64,000 bases of DNA from Plecoglossus altivelis (GCA_036571765.1 BROE01000022.1:14000322-14064321); one strand, 5' to 3'. Positions 1-11,800 are shown, counted from the first letter of the stretch. Notes: a model not told the origin generated them from the sequence alone. Numbers and translations: made by a program.

Positions 1-1091
1 TAGACTAGACTACTGAAACGCCCTGCTCGCAGCGTGAACTAAAAGCTCGATAAAGAGCATTCAGTTGGTTCAGAACGCAACAGCACGACTACTAACAGGA
101 ACCAAAAAAAGAGACCACATCACACCAGTGTTAGAGTCTCTTCACTGTCTCCCTGTTGAATTTAGAATAAAATTTAAAGTCCTACTCCTCACATCATAAG
201 TGCCAATGGGATGGCCGCCTCACGCACAAACGCTAATCCTCCCCACCGACCTCAGCAAAGATGTTGTATTACCATATCATCCAGCCAGATCACTTCGCTC
301 TGAAAGCGCTTGACTATTGGTGGTTCCTCGAATCTCCAAAAGCACAGTAGGAGGTCGAGCATTTAGCTACCAAGCTCCTGTGTTATGGAATCAGCTCCCT
401 GTTCATGTTAAAGAGGCCGACTCAGTCTCTTTATTTAAGACCAGGCTTAAAGCATTTCTCTTCGAAATAGCTTATGGGCAGGGCATTAGTTAATATCGTA
501 GTTCACTATAGTCTGTTCATCGCTGTACACAAGTTTCGATCCCTCCGAGGTGGGCTCTGTCCTGGATGCTGCCATGGCGATGACTCCACCCTACATGCCT
601 CGCCCCGCCTAGCGACCTGATCTGTGGACCCGGGTGCTCCTCAACTGTCGGAGGTGCTTCGTACAACAGACGAACTGCTTTCCTCAGACCCACTTCGCTG
701 AATAGCCGAACTCTCCTCGCACTTGATGATCTAGATGAACCCTTCCTTTCGCCTGAGGGGTTCTTTCTTTACAGTCCATCGCAATATGGATGCACGCCAG
801 TCCTGGAACATCTACAGCCTGTCCGTCCGTGGGAGCAGGATCTCTCCTTCACTGTGGTTCTCCCCGAGGTTTCTACTTTTTCCCACAGGGTTTTTTGTAG
901 TTTTCCTTGCCGAGAAGGAGGGTCTAAGGACAGGGGATGTTCCGGGACAGTCATCCATTTGCTAAAATCATATGTACATTTTTATAATGTGGTTTTCTGT
1001 TTATTGACCAATGATGGAATCCTTGTCGCCCTTCGAGGCAACTGTTGTTGTGATTTTGGGCGTTACAAAAATAAATTGAATTGAATTGAAT
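1..1091 (+). mobile_element. 3' end of a non-LTR retrotransposon (LINE, L2/Rex1-like)
   Basis: A reading frame near the left edge contains the stretch ARLLTGTKKRDHITPVL, which is typical of the C-terminal end of fish L2/Rex1-type LINE reverse transcriptase proteins. A 3' untranslated part follows and finishes in the short repeated tail ttgaattgaattgaat. The same tail and 3' part recur inverted at 7633-8310, which confirms an interspersed repeat. The 5' part lies outside the window. The tail joins directly to a Tc1-type transposase fragment, so the LINE probably inserted into that transposon. Positions 810-817 (atctacag) are the unoccupied version of the target used by the miniature hAT at 7906-8117. 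Confidence 0.8.
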
Positions 1092-1672
1092 CTGGCCAAC
1101 TGTTGTGAAGGGTGTTTTCTTCACCAGGGAAAGAATTCTTCGGTCATCCACCACAGTTGTTTTTCTTGGTCTTGATGCGTTCCTTCATTTTAAGAATGTT
1201 CCAAACAGTTGTTTTGGCCACGCCTAATGTTTTTGCTATCTCTCTGATAGGCTGAAAAAACAAAACAAACCCAAGGATGGCTTGCTTCACTGATAGTGAC
1301 AGCTCTTTGGATCTCATCTTGACAGTTGACAGCAACAGATTCCAAATGCAAATAGCACACTTGAAATGACCTCTGGACCTTCTTTTATCTGCTCATTGTA
1401 ATTGGGATAATGAGGGAATAACACACACCTGGAACAGCTAAGAAGCCAATTGTCCCATTACTTTTGGTCCCTTAACAAGTGGGAGTCACATATGCAAACT
1501 GTTGTAATTCCTATACCGTTCACCTCATTTGGATGTGAATACCCTCAGATTAAAGTTGACAGTCTGACGTTACAGCACATCTTGTTCGTTTCATTGGAAA
1601 TCTATTGTGGTGGTGTATAGAGCCAAAAATGTTAGAATTGTGTTGATGTCCCAATATTTATGGACCTGACTG
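1092..1672 (-). mobile_element. Tc1-like DNA transposon, N-terminal transposase half and terminal repeat
   Basis: On the minus strand 1335-1144 reads MRSKELSLSVKQAIL and then a helix-turn-helix segment (IREIAKTLGVAKTTVWNIL). This is the DNA-binding N-terminus of Tc1-family transposases, which also begin MR(S/T)KELS. The next frame reads VDDRRILSLVKKTPFTTVGQI, the following part of the same family. The right end, ...tatggacctgactg followed by TA, looks like a Tc1 terminal repeat with its TA target. The catalytic half is missing because the LINE tail begins at 1091. The frame is broken, so this is a dead fragment. Confidence 0.75.
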
Positions 1673-1674
1673 TA

Positions 1675-2253
1675 GATGCAGGTTTTCATAGATTGGTCAA
1701 TCTCTGCCCTTCTTGACTTCTGAGATACTTTGCCTGTCTAAGATACTCTTTTTAATCATCATTTTACTGGCCTGTTTGCAATTAACCTAGTTAGTTGCTA
1801 AATGATCCAACTGTTGTTTTTTAGTCATACTACTTGCAGCCTTTTATTGCCCTTAAATCTCAGGCACTTCTTTCACATAGAGAAGTATTGCCTATTTACA
1901 GGTTGGTCTATATTTATTGAGATATTGGTGTTGTAGGTATTGCATAAACCTTGCAGCCACTAGCTTCGTACTGTGGAGTACTGAAGGTGTTGTCTGTTAT
2001 TATTCTGCTTTTCAGTAAACGTTTGACAGAGGCAATGTGTGATGGAGTGACACAGGATACATTCACGCCTGTTTAGTGCACATTGATGTAAATTTAACAC
2101 TGAGACCAACCAACAACCCAATTGTCATGAATTATTTTAGTTTAAATTAGTTTAGTTTGCTTGTATTAGTATGCCAATTTTCCTCATTTAAACAGTTGAG
2201 AATTGACACATTGATTTAAATTGCCCTTTAACCTAATCCCCTGTGTTTTTCAG
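1675..2253. other. No gene recognised
   Basis: AT-rich sequence without a supported coding region or a repeat family I could name. It ends in a pyrimidine-rich tract with an AG (ctgtgtttttcag), which makes a credible 3' splice site for the candidate exon that follows. Confidence 0.4.
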
Positions 2254-2510
2254 AGCCTAAATTGGATGAAGTCTCTTCCAAGTGAAAACCGACAGTCATC
2301 TTTCAGGTGTTGCCTCTTCCTGTTCTATGACGTTAAAGTCCAGATAATTACTAACTGTGATCAAGTCAAAGCTAAAACTCTGTAGTGGTTTTTGTATGTG
2401 GACATATAACTTCAGTAAACTGTAATTCTTTGGAAGTTAAAATGATTTGAGCTGTGAAATATGCTTTGTCACAGTGTTACAGGAATGAGCTGAATGTGGA
2501 AGTAAATAAA
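2254..2510 (+). other. Candidate terminal exon of an unidentified gene
   Basis: A good acceptor (tgtgtttttcag) is followed in one frame by AG then P-K-L-D-E-V-S-S-K-stop, with the stop at 2283-2285. About 220 bases of AT-rich sequence follow, then an AATAAA signal at 2505-2510. This is the shape of a last coding exon with a short 3' untranslated region. No upstream exon is visible in the window and the nine residues are too few to identify a family. It could equally be chance. Confidence 0.25.
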
Positions 2511-2631
2511 ACTCATCCATATTTTTCTCCTTGTCTTTCATCCATAGAGGTAATGAACGCTGATGAATATTAATTTGATGACTTGCTCAAATTCACAAAA
2601 ACACTTAGATATAAGTGACCTAACACAAATA

Positions 2632-3885
2632 CAGTGGTGCAAAAAAGTATTTAGTCAGCCACCAATTGTGTAAGTTCTCCCACTTAAAAAGATGAGGCCT
2701 GTAATTTTCATCATAGGTACACTTCAAATGAGACAGAGACTTTCAACACCCTCCAGAGACTGGCTAGGCCACTCCAGGACCTTGAAATGCTTTTTACAAA
2801 GCCAGTCCTTCATTGCCAGTGCTGTGTGTTTGGGATCATTGTCTAGCAAAAAGACCCAGCCACGTTTCATCTTCAATGCTCTTATTGATGTAAGGAGGTG
2901 TAGGTTTTTTTAAATCAAAGTGATGGTCTTGAAGACACAACGACAAACTCAGAGATCTCTTTCCGAGTTTAATGATTATGACCGGTCGGGAAAAGGCACA
3001 GGGTACAGTCTTCAAAGTATAAAGTCCACATACATGAGTTTATATAGTTTTCAGAGACAAAGAACAGATAGGCAGCCTATAGGATTCGTACACGCTCAGT
3101 TTTACAAGCATCCAATATAAACATTAAACAGTATAGTGTAATGGTCTTGTTGGACTAAGACCGCTTAACCTAAACAGAGACTTCACAGATAACTATAACT
3201 CTTTTAAAGAGCTTTCCACATGTTAAAGTCCCTTGTCCTTGTCCCTTTGCAGAAAAACGGCCCCAAAGCATGATGTTTCCACCCCTATGCTTCACAGTAA
3301 TTATGGTGTTCCTTGAATGCAACTTGGCATTCTTCCTCCTCCAAACACGACATGTTCAGTTTTTACCAAAAAGTTATATTTTGACATTCTCTCAATCCTC
3401 TTCTGGATCATCCAATTGATCTCTAGCAAACTTCAGATGGGCCCGGACATGTACTGGCTGAAGCAGGGGGTACGTCTGGCACTGCAGGATTTGAGTCCCT
3501 GACGTCGTAGCGTGTTACTGATGGTAGCCTTTGATACTTTGGTCCCAGCTCTCTGCAGGTCATTCACTAGGTCCCCCCATGTGGTTTTGGGGTCATTTTG
3601 ACCCCATGAGGTGAGATCTTGCATGGAACCCCAGATCGAGGGAGATTATCAGTGGTCTTCTATGTCTTCCATTTTCTAGTAAGTGCTCCCACAGTTGATT
3701 TCTTCACACCAAGCTGCATATCTATTGCAGATTGTGTCTTCCCAGCCTGGTGCAAGTCTACAATTTTGTTTCTGGTGCCTTTGATCGGTCTTTGGTCTTG
3801 GCCATAGTGGAGTTTGGAGTCTGACTGTTTGAGGCTGTGGACAGGTGTCTTTTATACTGATAACCAGTTCAAATAGGCACCACTG
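2632..3885 (-). mobile_element. Tc1-like DNA transposon with TA target sites
   Basis: The element starts cagtggtgcaaaaaagta at 2632 and ends ...gcaccactg at 3885. These are inverted terminal repeats, each flanked by TA. The interior matches the common fish Tc1 layout read in reverse, and minus-strand frames (3624-3433) carry transposase-like words such as KATISNTLRRQGLKS. Stops and frame breaks make it non-coding. A piece of retrovirus-like LTR (2899-3232) lies inside, and Tc1 sequence expected at that point is missing. A relative is at 48589-49545. Confidence 0.85.
2899..3232 (-). mobile_element. LTR fragment of the retrovirus-like element, inside the Tc1 copy
   Basis: It begins TGTAGGTTTTTTTAAATC and runs through ...gatggtcttgaagacac... 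and ...gaccggtcgggaa..., the same sequence as the LTRs at 33624-34109 and 37535-38079, in the same orientation. The left edge coincides with the LTR edge. The right edge stops short of the LTR end and no clean target duplication is visible, so part of the LTR and of the host Tc1 has been deleted. Confidence 0.8.
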
Positions 3886-4004
3886 TATAAAAAATAATAA
3901 ACAGAGGAGTCAGGTACATTTTGGTAGGTGTGAGCGTAAAACATATTTAATCATCACTTTGTAAATTGAGAAGATAAACGTTGACATGGGTGAAGACTCT
4001 TGAT

Positions 4005-4265
4005 CAAGTTCAAGTAGTGCTTTATTGTAATTCCGCTACATGTGGGGGTATACAGTGGAACGAAATGTCGTGCCTTACAGAGCCACGGTGCTACAGATGT
4101 ACAGACATACACCAGTACAGGCAAACAACAATCAATTTAAAATAAATATATCAATTTTGCTATACATAAACTAAACAAGATACAAACTGTACGAATACTT
4201 ACCGATGTGCATGTGCAAAGAGTATATATATAAGAGATATAGTACTAGGATCTTGACAATATAGT
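4005..4265 (-). repeat. Probable LINE 3' fragment (antisense)
   Basis: The stretch tgctttattgtaattccgctacatgtgg... and ...acgaaatgtcgtgccttacagagccacggtgctaca is a familiar interspersed sequence in fish genomes, normally seen as the antisense 3' end of a LINE. No coding remnant is left here. The family is not certain. Confidence 0.4.
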
Positions 4266-4639
4266 TAAATAAATAAATTGCCAAAACAAAATGGATCAGG
4301 CATATACTGTATATGTGTATATGTTACTTGCAGAAAGAAATGCCAGGATCAGAAAGTAGATTTCAAATTTTCCAAAAATCGTCAAGTTCTTATTCTTAGT
4401 TGTCCGGGTTTTCATTCAAACATGAATTATTGCCAAATCAACATAGATGTAAGGACATTCTTCTCACAACAGACACAACCATGCATAACAGAGCAAAAGT
4501 AATTACGAGCATTACTCAAAGGAACTTTAAATAATATAAAGCATGAAAGAAGATCCTCAGAGTATGCAATTAAACATGTTGAAAAAACTCACTGCTTCTC
4601 CCCTCTCTTACGTGTGAATACAAAGTTAGCAGGATTAAT

Positions 4640-5030
4640 CTATCCCAATAAAGTGGATAAGACAAACCGCAAACCCAAATGCACAATCTCAGTGGTTACG
4701 ATAACAAGAACCAATTTGGGATCCAGTTTCCATTCTTGAAGTCCTCTCAACATCATGTTTGGGTTGCAATATGCTGCCGACGGCAGAAGATGAATTGAAG
4801 GTACCTTTATGCAGATCATCAGGGGCCGGTTGGTCTGGCTCAGAATTATATGGACTTTGAAATCCCATATTTTGCTCTCCAGGATCAGGTAATCCATTTG
4901 ACTTTGGTGCTGTTTTTTTTTATTTTTTTTTAATGCAACATTGGATTGGATCACCCTGATCCAGATACAAACTTTTAAAGATTTCTGAATAGGACTCAAC
5001 GGGACCACAAACGAGAGACTGGAACATTTC
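4640..5030 (-). pseudogene. Possible hAT transposase remnant
   Basis: A 122-codon minus-strand frame includes TNRPLMICIKVPSIHLLP and LRGLQEWKLDPKLVLVIVTT. The spacing resembles the part of hAT transposases where a conserved tryptophan-x-leucine segment precedes the second acidic catalytic residue, although the expected DN is not present. No terminal repeats were found. It may be a decayed domain, or a false resemblance in an AT-rich frame. Confidence 0.3.
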
Positions 5031-5443
5031 CCGGTGGCGACGTTGCAGCGACGTATGTTTGAAAGTATTTTATAACCATACCCCTACTAAGTACTTCCAA
5101 AATAAGTCGTCACTTAGCTGTGTGATATACACGTCACTCACCTAATAAATATATCGCTGCCCGCTACTGCCTGTAGCATGGATGATTTTACTTTAGGTGC
5201 AGGAGGTGCTTTTGCACTCTCTACTGTTGCGATGAAAATAAATACACGTTTAATGTTCTATCGTGGTTTGTTGTATGTCGTTTATGTTAGGAAGCAACGG
5301 AAAGAAAAATAACATTGTATTTATTCAATAAAAGGTTCTTACAAAGAAACAGTTGGATGTGAGGGTCATGCCAATTAGTACTGTTGGGAATGGTTATGGA
5401 ATCAATGTAAGTGTGCAGAATCATTACAAACTAAAACACTGAC

Positions 5444-5503
5444 CCATTTTAGGGCAGTTTTTTCTCTGGAATAATTGATCTTTCCGTGTGCAGTCGCCGC
5501 CAT
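5444..5503 (-). other. Candidate first coding exon of a divergent gene
   Basis: Reading leftward, a start codon in very strong context (AAGATGGCGG) opens 20 codons, MAATAHGKINYSREKTALKW, which end exactly in phase 0 at a GTCAGT donor. It lies about 280 bases from the ndufv3 start in the opposite orientation, as expected for a two-way promoter. In human, WDR4 is divergent from NDUFV3, but these residues do not resemble the start of WDR4. No further exons were found to the left. Gene identity is unknown. Confidence 0.3.
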
Positions 5504-5783
5504 CTTTCTGTAACCCGTAAACTAGATTCTACAGTTATGAATCTCACACAAAACCTTTGATACTATTTCACATCCATGTAACATGAATGCAATGTCATAA
5601 CATTTAGAAATATTATTTACTCTGCTATCGGTTATTTGTACAGCTTACTATCAATATATTCGTCCTATAGGGGAAGGAATAGTTTATGAAAAGGTGTCAA
5701 AAGTCTTGGACCCGTTTCAATAGGCCAGTCCCTTTACGTAGGCTACTTGTATTGTACCGGAACATAATGTTGGGAGCACAGAT
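5504..5783. promoter_or_regulatory. ndufv3 upstream region, possible bidirectional promoter
   Basis: This short interval lies between the minus-strand start candidate at 5503 and the ndufv3 start at 5784. It must hold the ndufv3 transcription start if the gene model is right. No TATA box at a sensible distance is evident, as is usual for housekeeping mitochondrial genes. This is inference from position. Confidence 0.4.
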
Positions 5784-5828
5784 ATGGCGACCTCAATACT
5801 TCGAGTAGGACGACTGACGTCTCTCAAG
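5784..5828 (+). CDS. ndufv3: ndufv3 exon 1 (import signal)
   Basis: The exon reads [15 protein letters not shown] and is followed by a GTAATG donor. It parallels the human start (a short hydrophobic stretch, R, G-R, then LK). Arginines and no acids fit the first part of a mitochondrial targeting peptide. The ATG was chosen because it is the only one that joins in frame to exon 2 and has an A at minus three. Confidence 0.85.
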
Positions 5829-8800
5829 GTAATGCAGTTTGTTAAATAAAATGCAGAATTGTTATAATTCTGAGATGATAATGAAATTAACTTTAGAGTG
5901 ATTGTATAAAAAACATTATTTGCTGAAATGTCCTTCCTGACTTATTGACTGTTAGCCAGCTATAGTTAGCTAGCTAAATGTGGTTGCTATCTGCAGGTTT
6001 GTCCTCCAGGACAAACCCGTTTGACCGTTTTTCAGGCGTTTGTCATGAAAAACCTTTTTATATGTATTCCTGGGGAAATTATGAAATTCAATTAGACATT
6101 TACTATACTAAAAGACGTACGCACAACAATATTGCTCAATATCTGCTCAAGTTAGACGTTTTCAAAAGGTTAAAAAATTTACCTCGAAGTTTCTTCCGTT
6201 GAAGGGGTGATTAATGGGATTTTAGGCAATTTCCCAGTGTTCCTTACAGTTCCCGAAATGGTAATGTAACCGTTGTTGGTTATTTATATAATATTATATA
6301 ATATTATGTGGTGTGTGTTGTGTGGTGTGTGTGTGTGTGGTGTGTGTGTGCCCGCTGCCCGCTTGGCCCCCGCCGCGTGTAGATATGGCAACATACACAA
6401 TTAGTCATAGAAGATGCCATTCTAAACCAACCACTGCTATATCATTTGAAATATTATTATATATTATTCACAGTGACTTGTTTAGATTCTTCTATATTTC
6501 TTTGGTTGACCCACAATGGATATTATAGTTTAGTGTCTCCATATATTTACTAAGAATGAATTTGCTTTTAAATAGTGTCTACAGCTCGAGAAATGGGGCA
6601 TTTTGAGGATCCCATCATTCTGTACCCAGGTGGGGGAGCCAATGAAACCAGCTGAAAAAGCAAAAACCCAGGGTAAGGCCATTTCTTTGTTATCGTTACC
6701 TTTTGTGTTTGGTTAACCCTCTAATGCTTTAAGTTTTCTTACATGATTGGACCTAGTGTGCACTATCATGCATTTTTTAAGATGCCAATTCAGTTACTTC
6801 CAATATAGACTTACATCATTTTGTTGTTTATTATGAGGTGTAAAGGTTAATGGCATGAATGAGTGAAATGAATAAAATCAAGAAAAGGTGTATTGTATGT
6901 ATTAACCTAAAGGTACTTTGTAGGACTTCTCCGAAAGGAGGAAACCTATTGTCATTGTTGGTTTTATTATTGGTGAAACCACCTAAGTGATTCTTCCGTT
7001 TCTTACTATTATTATTATCATTATTACACATCTTAAACATCTAAAGATGTTATGGGACTGAAGACACCAAATGATGAAGTGTTTCAGGTGTAATTTTGTC
7101 CCATTCTTCCTGCAAACAAGTCTTAAGGCAACAGTACGGGGCCTTTGCGCTTCAAAATGCGCCACACATTCTCTATTGGAGACAAGTCGGGACTGCAGGC
7201 AGGCCAGTCAAGTACCTGTATCCTCTTACTCTGCAGCCAGGACTTTGTAATGTGTGCAGAATGTGGTTTGGCATTATCTTGTTGAAATATGCATGGACGT
7301 CCCTGGAAAAGATGTGTCCGTAAAGGCAGCGTATTGTGCTCCAAAATCTCTATGTACTTTTGAGCATTAATGGTGCCATCACAGAAGTGCAAGTTACCTT
7401 TGCCAAGGGCTCTAACACAACCTCATACCATGACAGACCCTGGATTTTGGACTTCTAACAGTCTGGATGATCCTTTTCTTCTTTGGTCCGGAGCACACGG
7501 CATCCATTTCTCCCCCAAAATACCGATCATCTGACCACAGTACACATTTCCACTGTGTGATGGTCCATCCCATGTCTTTGAGCCCAGGGTAGTCGACTGC
7601 GCTTCTGGACACTTAACATAGGGCTTCCTTTTCAATTCAATCTATTTTTGTAACGCCCAAAATCACAACAACAGTTGCCTCGAAGGGCGACAAAGATTCC
7701 ATCATTGGTCAATAAACAGAAAAGCAAGTTGTACAATGTCCATATGATTTTTAGCAATGGACGACTGTCCCAGAACATCCCCTGTCCTGAGACCCTCCTT
7801 CTCGGCAAGGAAAAACTACAAAAACCCTGTGGGAAAAAGTAGAAACCTCCGGGAGAACCACAGTGAAGGAGAGATCCTACTCCCACGGACGGACAGGCTG
7901 TAGATCAGGGGTCTCCAATCCCGGTCCTCGAGGGCCGCTGTCCTGAAGGTTTTCAGTGTTTCCCTGCTCCAGCACACCTGAGTCTAATAAAGGGTCATTA
8001 TGAAGCTTCCACAGAGCTTGGCAATGGCTCATTCATTAGAATCAGGTGTGCTGGAGGAGGGAAACATCTAAAACCTTCAGGACAGCGGCCCTCAAGGACC
8101 AGGATTGGAGACCCCTGCTGTAGATGGTCCAGGACTGGCGTGCATCCATCTGCAGATGGACTGTAGAGAAAGAACCACTCAGGAGGAAGGAGGGGCTCAT
8201 CTAGATCATCTAGTGTGAGGAGAGTTCGGCTATTCAGAGAAGTGGATCTGAGGAAAGCAGTTCGTCTGTTGTAGGAAGCATTCCTCCGACAGTTGAGGAG
8301 CACCTGGGTCTTTTGGCACAGTACAGTTTCAACTGGCATTTGTGGATGTCACTACGTATTGTGGTACTTGACAAAGGCTTTCCAAAGTAGTCCTGAGCCC
8401 ATGTGGTTATATCGCTTATAGATACATGACAATTCTTAATGCAGTGCCTCTGAGGAATCAGAGATCGCGGTTGTTCAGCTTAAGCTTCAACTGCAATTCC
8501 TCCACATTCCTTGAATCTTTTAATTGTTATGCACTGTTGAAGGCGAAAGAAGAAAATGTCTTCCTATCTGTCTTCCTATCTTTCTATGAGGAGTATTGTT
8601 TTTAAACATTTCTATAATTTTTCTCATGTATTTGTTGGCAAACTTGAGACATTCGGCCCATATTTGCTCCTAAAGCAGTAGACCTCTCTGGGATGCTGCT
8701 TTTTACCAAATCATAAATACAATCAACTGTTGACATCACCTGTTTCAAATCACATCATTATTTCACCAATTTCACTGATTACTATCCCTAAATTGCTCCT

Positions 8801-11800
8801 GTCCCAACCTTTTCTGGAATGTGTTGCAGGTCTGAATGACAGGAAAGGATGTATTTTACAAATGAAATAAGTTGACCAGACTAAACATGAAAGATTGTGT
8901 TCATTTTGTCTGCATTGAAATGCAAGTCAAATTAAATTTAGAAATCACTTCTTTCTTTTTTTGTGTTTTCCATACTGTCCCAACTTCTTCTGATTTGAGG
9001 TTGTATATTGATTCTCTGTTAAATTATTACAAATTTCCAAACATTTAGTTAATAACTGAAGTCATTATACGTACAATGGTTGAGACTGCCACCATTATTT
9101 TTGGCCTACTATATTGCTCTGTTCGCTATCCAAACCCTTTTTACTACAGATGATTGTTTGAAAAAAGTTAATTTAATCCTAAATAAATAAATGTCTATAT
9201 TCCTTACTATTCTTAGTTTGATTCCAAATGCCTTTTGTTAATAACATTAGTTGAATCGCGGTAGCGTACTGCACTCCATTGGATTATAGAGGGGACACCT
9301 GCAAGATAAGAACTTTGTAGAGTGCCCAGAGGTAAACCCCTTCTGATTTGTACTCATACAAAATACCCCCCCCCCTCCGTTATCATGGGATCCAGTACAT
9401 GTTGTGGAAATGCCACATCCACATGGATAATTTATTATTGATAGACAATATACATGCACACCTGTACACTTTTGTATCTCTCTAAACGTTGGTGTACTTT
9501 AGTAGGGGACATTAAAGGTGAGTTGTTGTTTTTATTCTTTGGTAGGTCCTGTTGGACTATAAGATTCCAAATCGAATAAAGTATACTATTATGTACTTTT
9601 CATTGAAAGTCTCTCTCTGTCCCATTTTGCCATTTCCTCAGTTATTGAGGCTCCAGACGGGAGGGCTTCGCTGCTAGCCTACAAGACTGTTGTTGGCTTC
9701 CCAGTAAAGCTTTTTTCATCTGGAATACTCCAAACCCCGGCCTTAAGTGAGATTGAATTGCTGACAAGCCCAGCTGCTTTTGAAACTGTGGTAGATACAG
9801 CAGCACCTGCCATTGCCAAAGCCACGTCTGCTGTGGTCGAAGAGCAAGTGACCACAGAGGAATCACTTGAGTGTGCTGCTAGTCCTGTGGTAGATGTTGC
9901 CCCACCTGTTGCTGCAGTGGAAGACCCAGTAACCTTGTCAGAAAGTGTTACAGTATCCACCACAACCCCAGTGGCTGACAAGGCCACTACATCAGCATTG
10001 GAAACAGACACAGAAGCACCTACTCTAGTTGTTGAGACTGTAGCCAATCAAGAGTCCTCTGCCTCTGCTGCTCCTGTTATGAAATCAGTTCCTGCCTTTG
10101 AGGCTTTATCAATTGCTGAGCCTGTGAGTCTAGAGGTAACTGCGAGAGAATTAGTTGCCATTGAAGAAACAGGTACAGAGCTTTCTGTCACCCAATTAGC
10201 AATGGTTTCTGAAGGTGCCACAGTCTCTGATATTTCCACTCATGTTGATGCAGCTCCTGTAGTGGCTGAAGCTCTCCATGAAGATATTTTAGTTGTAACC
10301 TCTTCAACAGCTGCTAAAGTTGTAATTGCTGCTCCCTCCTCTGAGCCTGGAGCTGCACCTGTTGATGGATCATCTTCTTCATCTAGTGACTCTGACTCTG
10401 ACGATGAGAAATCCGACGAAGAGAAGTCTGAAGTGAAAAGAAATGGAAAATCCAAGGACGCTGACTTGGCTGAACAGAAAGTTAAGGACCATGCCAATGA
10501 GACAGGGCCTATATCGGTAATTCCAGCAGAAACTATTTTGTTAGCCATGCATGTGGTCACACCACCAGTGACTACAGTGGTAGACTACAGAGTTGTGCAA
10601 GCACAGGCTGCACTAGAATTAACTGCAGTTAAAGAAGCTCCCACAGGCTTTCCAGAAACTTTACCCAAACCTTCCTTGGACGTCGCTGGAAATGGTACCC
10701 TAACTGGATGCTCTGAAGAGTTGATAGAGGCTGTACAAGAGATTGCTGCTGACCCTATAGAGTTGATGGCAGAAGCGGCTCCAGATGTTGCGGTGACCAC
10801 TATAGAGAGAATAACTGCAGCAGTGCATATAGTCAACACAGGAGCAGAAGATGCATCTGAATCAGTCCCTGCAGAAGGTCTTGGTGAAGTTAAATCTGTG
10901 GCTGAGGCTCCAGTAGTGGTTATCTCAGTTGCAGCTCTTCCAGAATCTGCTGCAGAAGCCATATCAGATGAACCTGCAGCTAAAACGATTCCTTTTGAGG
11001 CTGCTGATAAAGTGACTGCTGAGGCTGCCCCTGCTGCTGAGGCTAATACTGAAAATGAATGTGATGCTCCACCACTGGAGAGCACCGAGGGGCTAATAGA
11101 CCCTGCCCCAGTTGGGGCTGAAGCTGCAGGAGAGGAGCTGCAGACAGAGGCCCAGGAGGAACCGGAACCGGTGGAGGCGTCTGAGGGTACACATAACACA
11201 CCACTTAAACCTTTTGTCTCCTCTGTGGACCTTTCAACTACAAATGTTCATGCTTCCAATTTCATTCTAAACGCATACTGTTGACTGGTAGAAATCTGTA
11301 AAATTCACGATAGCTTGAGCAATGTTTTTAGACAATGTAATAGATTTTTTTCATTTTTCAGGATTCACATCTAAAAAAGTATTAATATAAAGTATAAATA
11401 TAGTTAAAGTATAATTTCAGTATAAAGTCTAATTTCATTTAACTGCAGTCTGGCTAACAGCCACTTGCATGAATATTTACACTGCTCTGTTTTAACATTT
11501 CTCTCTACCAATGTACTGAACTACAGTTTCCAATTATTCCAGGAAACTTTAGTTTGGTGTCTTATTTTTCCAGGATTGCCCATCAATGGGCCTTGTCTAA
11601 CAAATATTCCCTTCTACAAGCTGCCCGGACCATTTAATAGCATGTCAATTATTGAGAGGAGGGGAGGGCTGTGATGCATGTTATTTGAAAGGCACATTTT
11701 GGATTCTAGTAACACCATAAAATATCAAAAATCTGGGGATGCACTGATAAATAGACCCTGCTATCAGCAGATACAGGCAGAAAACATATCACTATATCTG

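Larger units (their letters stand above)
7060..9005 (-). mobile_element. Tc1/mariner-type DNA transposon, split by a LINE
   Basis: The minus-strand frame 7392-7123 has the catalytic block [10 protein letters not shown], then [17 protein letters not shown], the D...DxE end of Tc1/mariner transposases. The next block, [18 protein letters not shown] (about 7590-7535), holds another catalytic-site aspartate. The N-terminal part resumes at 8311-8560 (degenerate) beyond the LINE inserted at 7633-8310. The right end, ...gtcccaacttcttctgatttgaggttgta, is the usual end of this fish family. Many stops; inactive. It lies in ndufv3 intron 2. The left boundary is approximate. Confidence 0.8.

Noticed and set aside
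4640..5008. WDR4 exon on the minus strand
   Set aside because: The position suggested it by synteny, but the residues do not resemble WD-repeat blades and look more like transposase debris.
9679..11199. Long minus-strand frames (122, 106 and 204 codons) opposite ndufv3 exon 3
   Set aside because: They mirror the third-position bias of the plus-strand exon, with Ser/Ala/Thr-rich shadow translations. No start, splice or family signal supports them.
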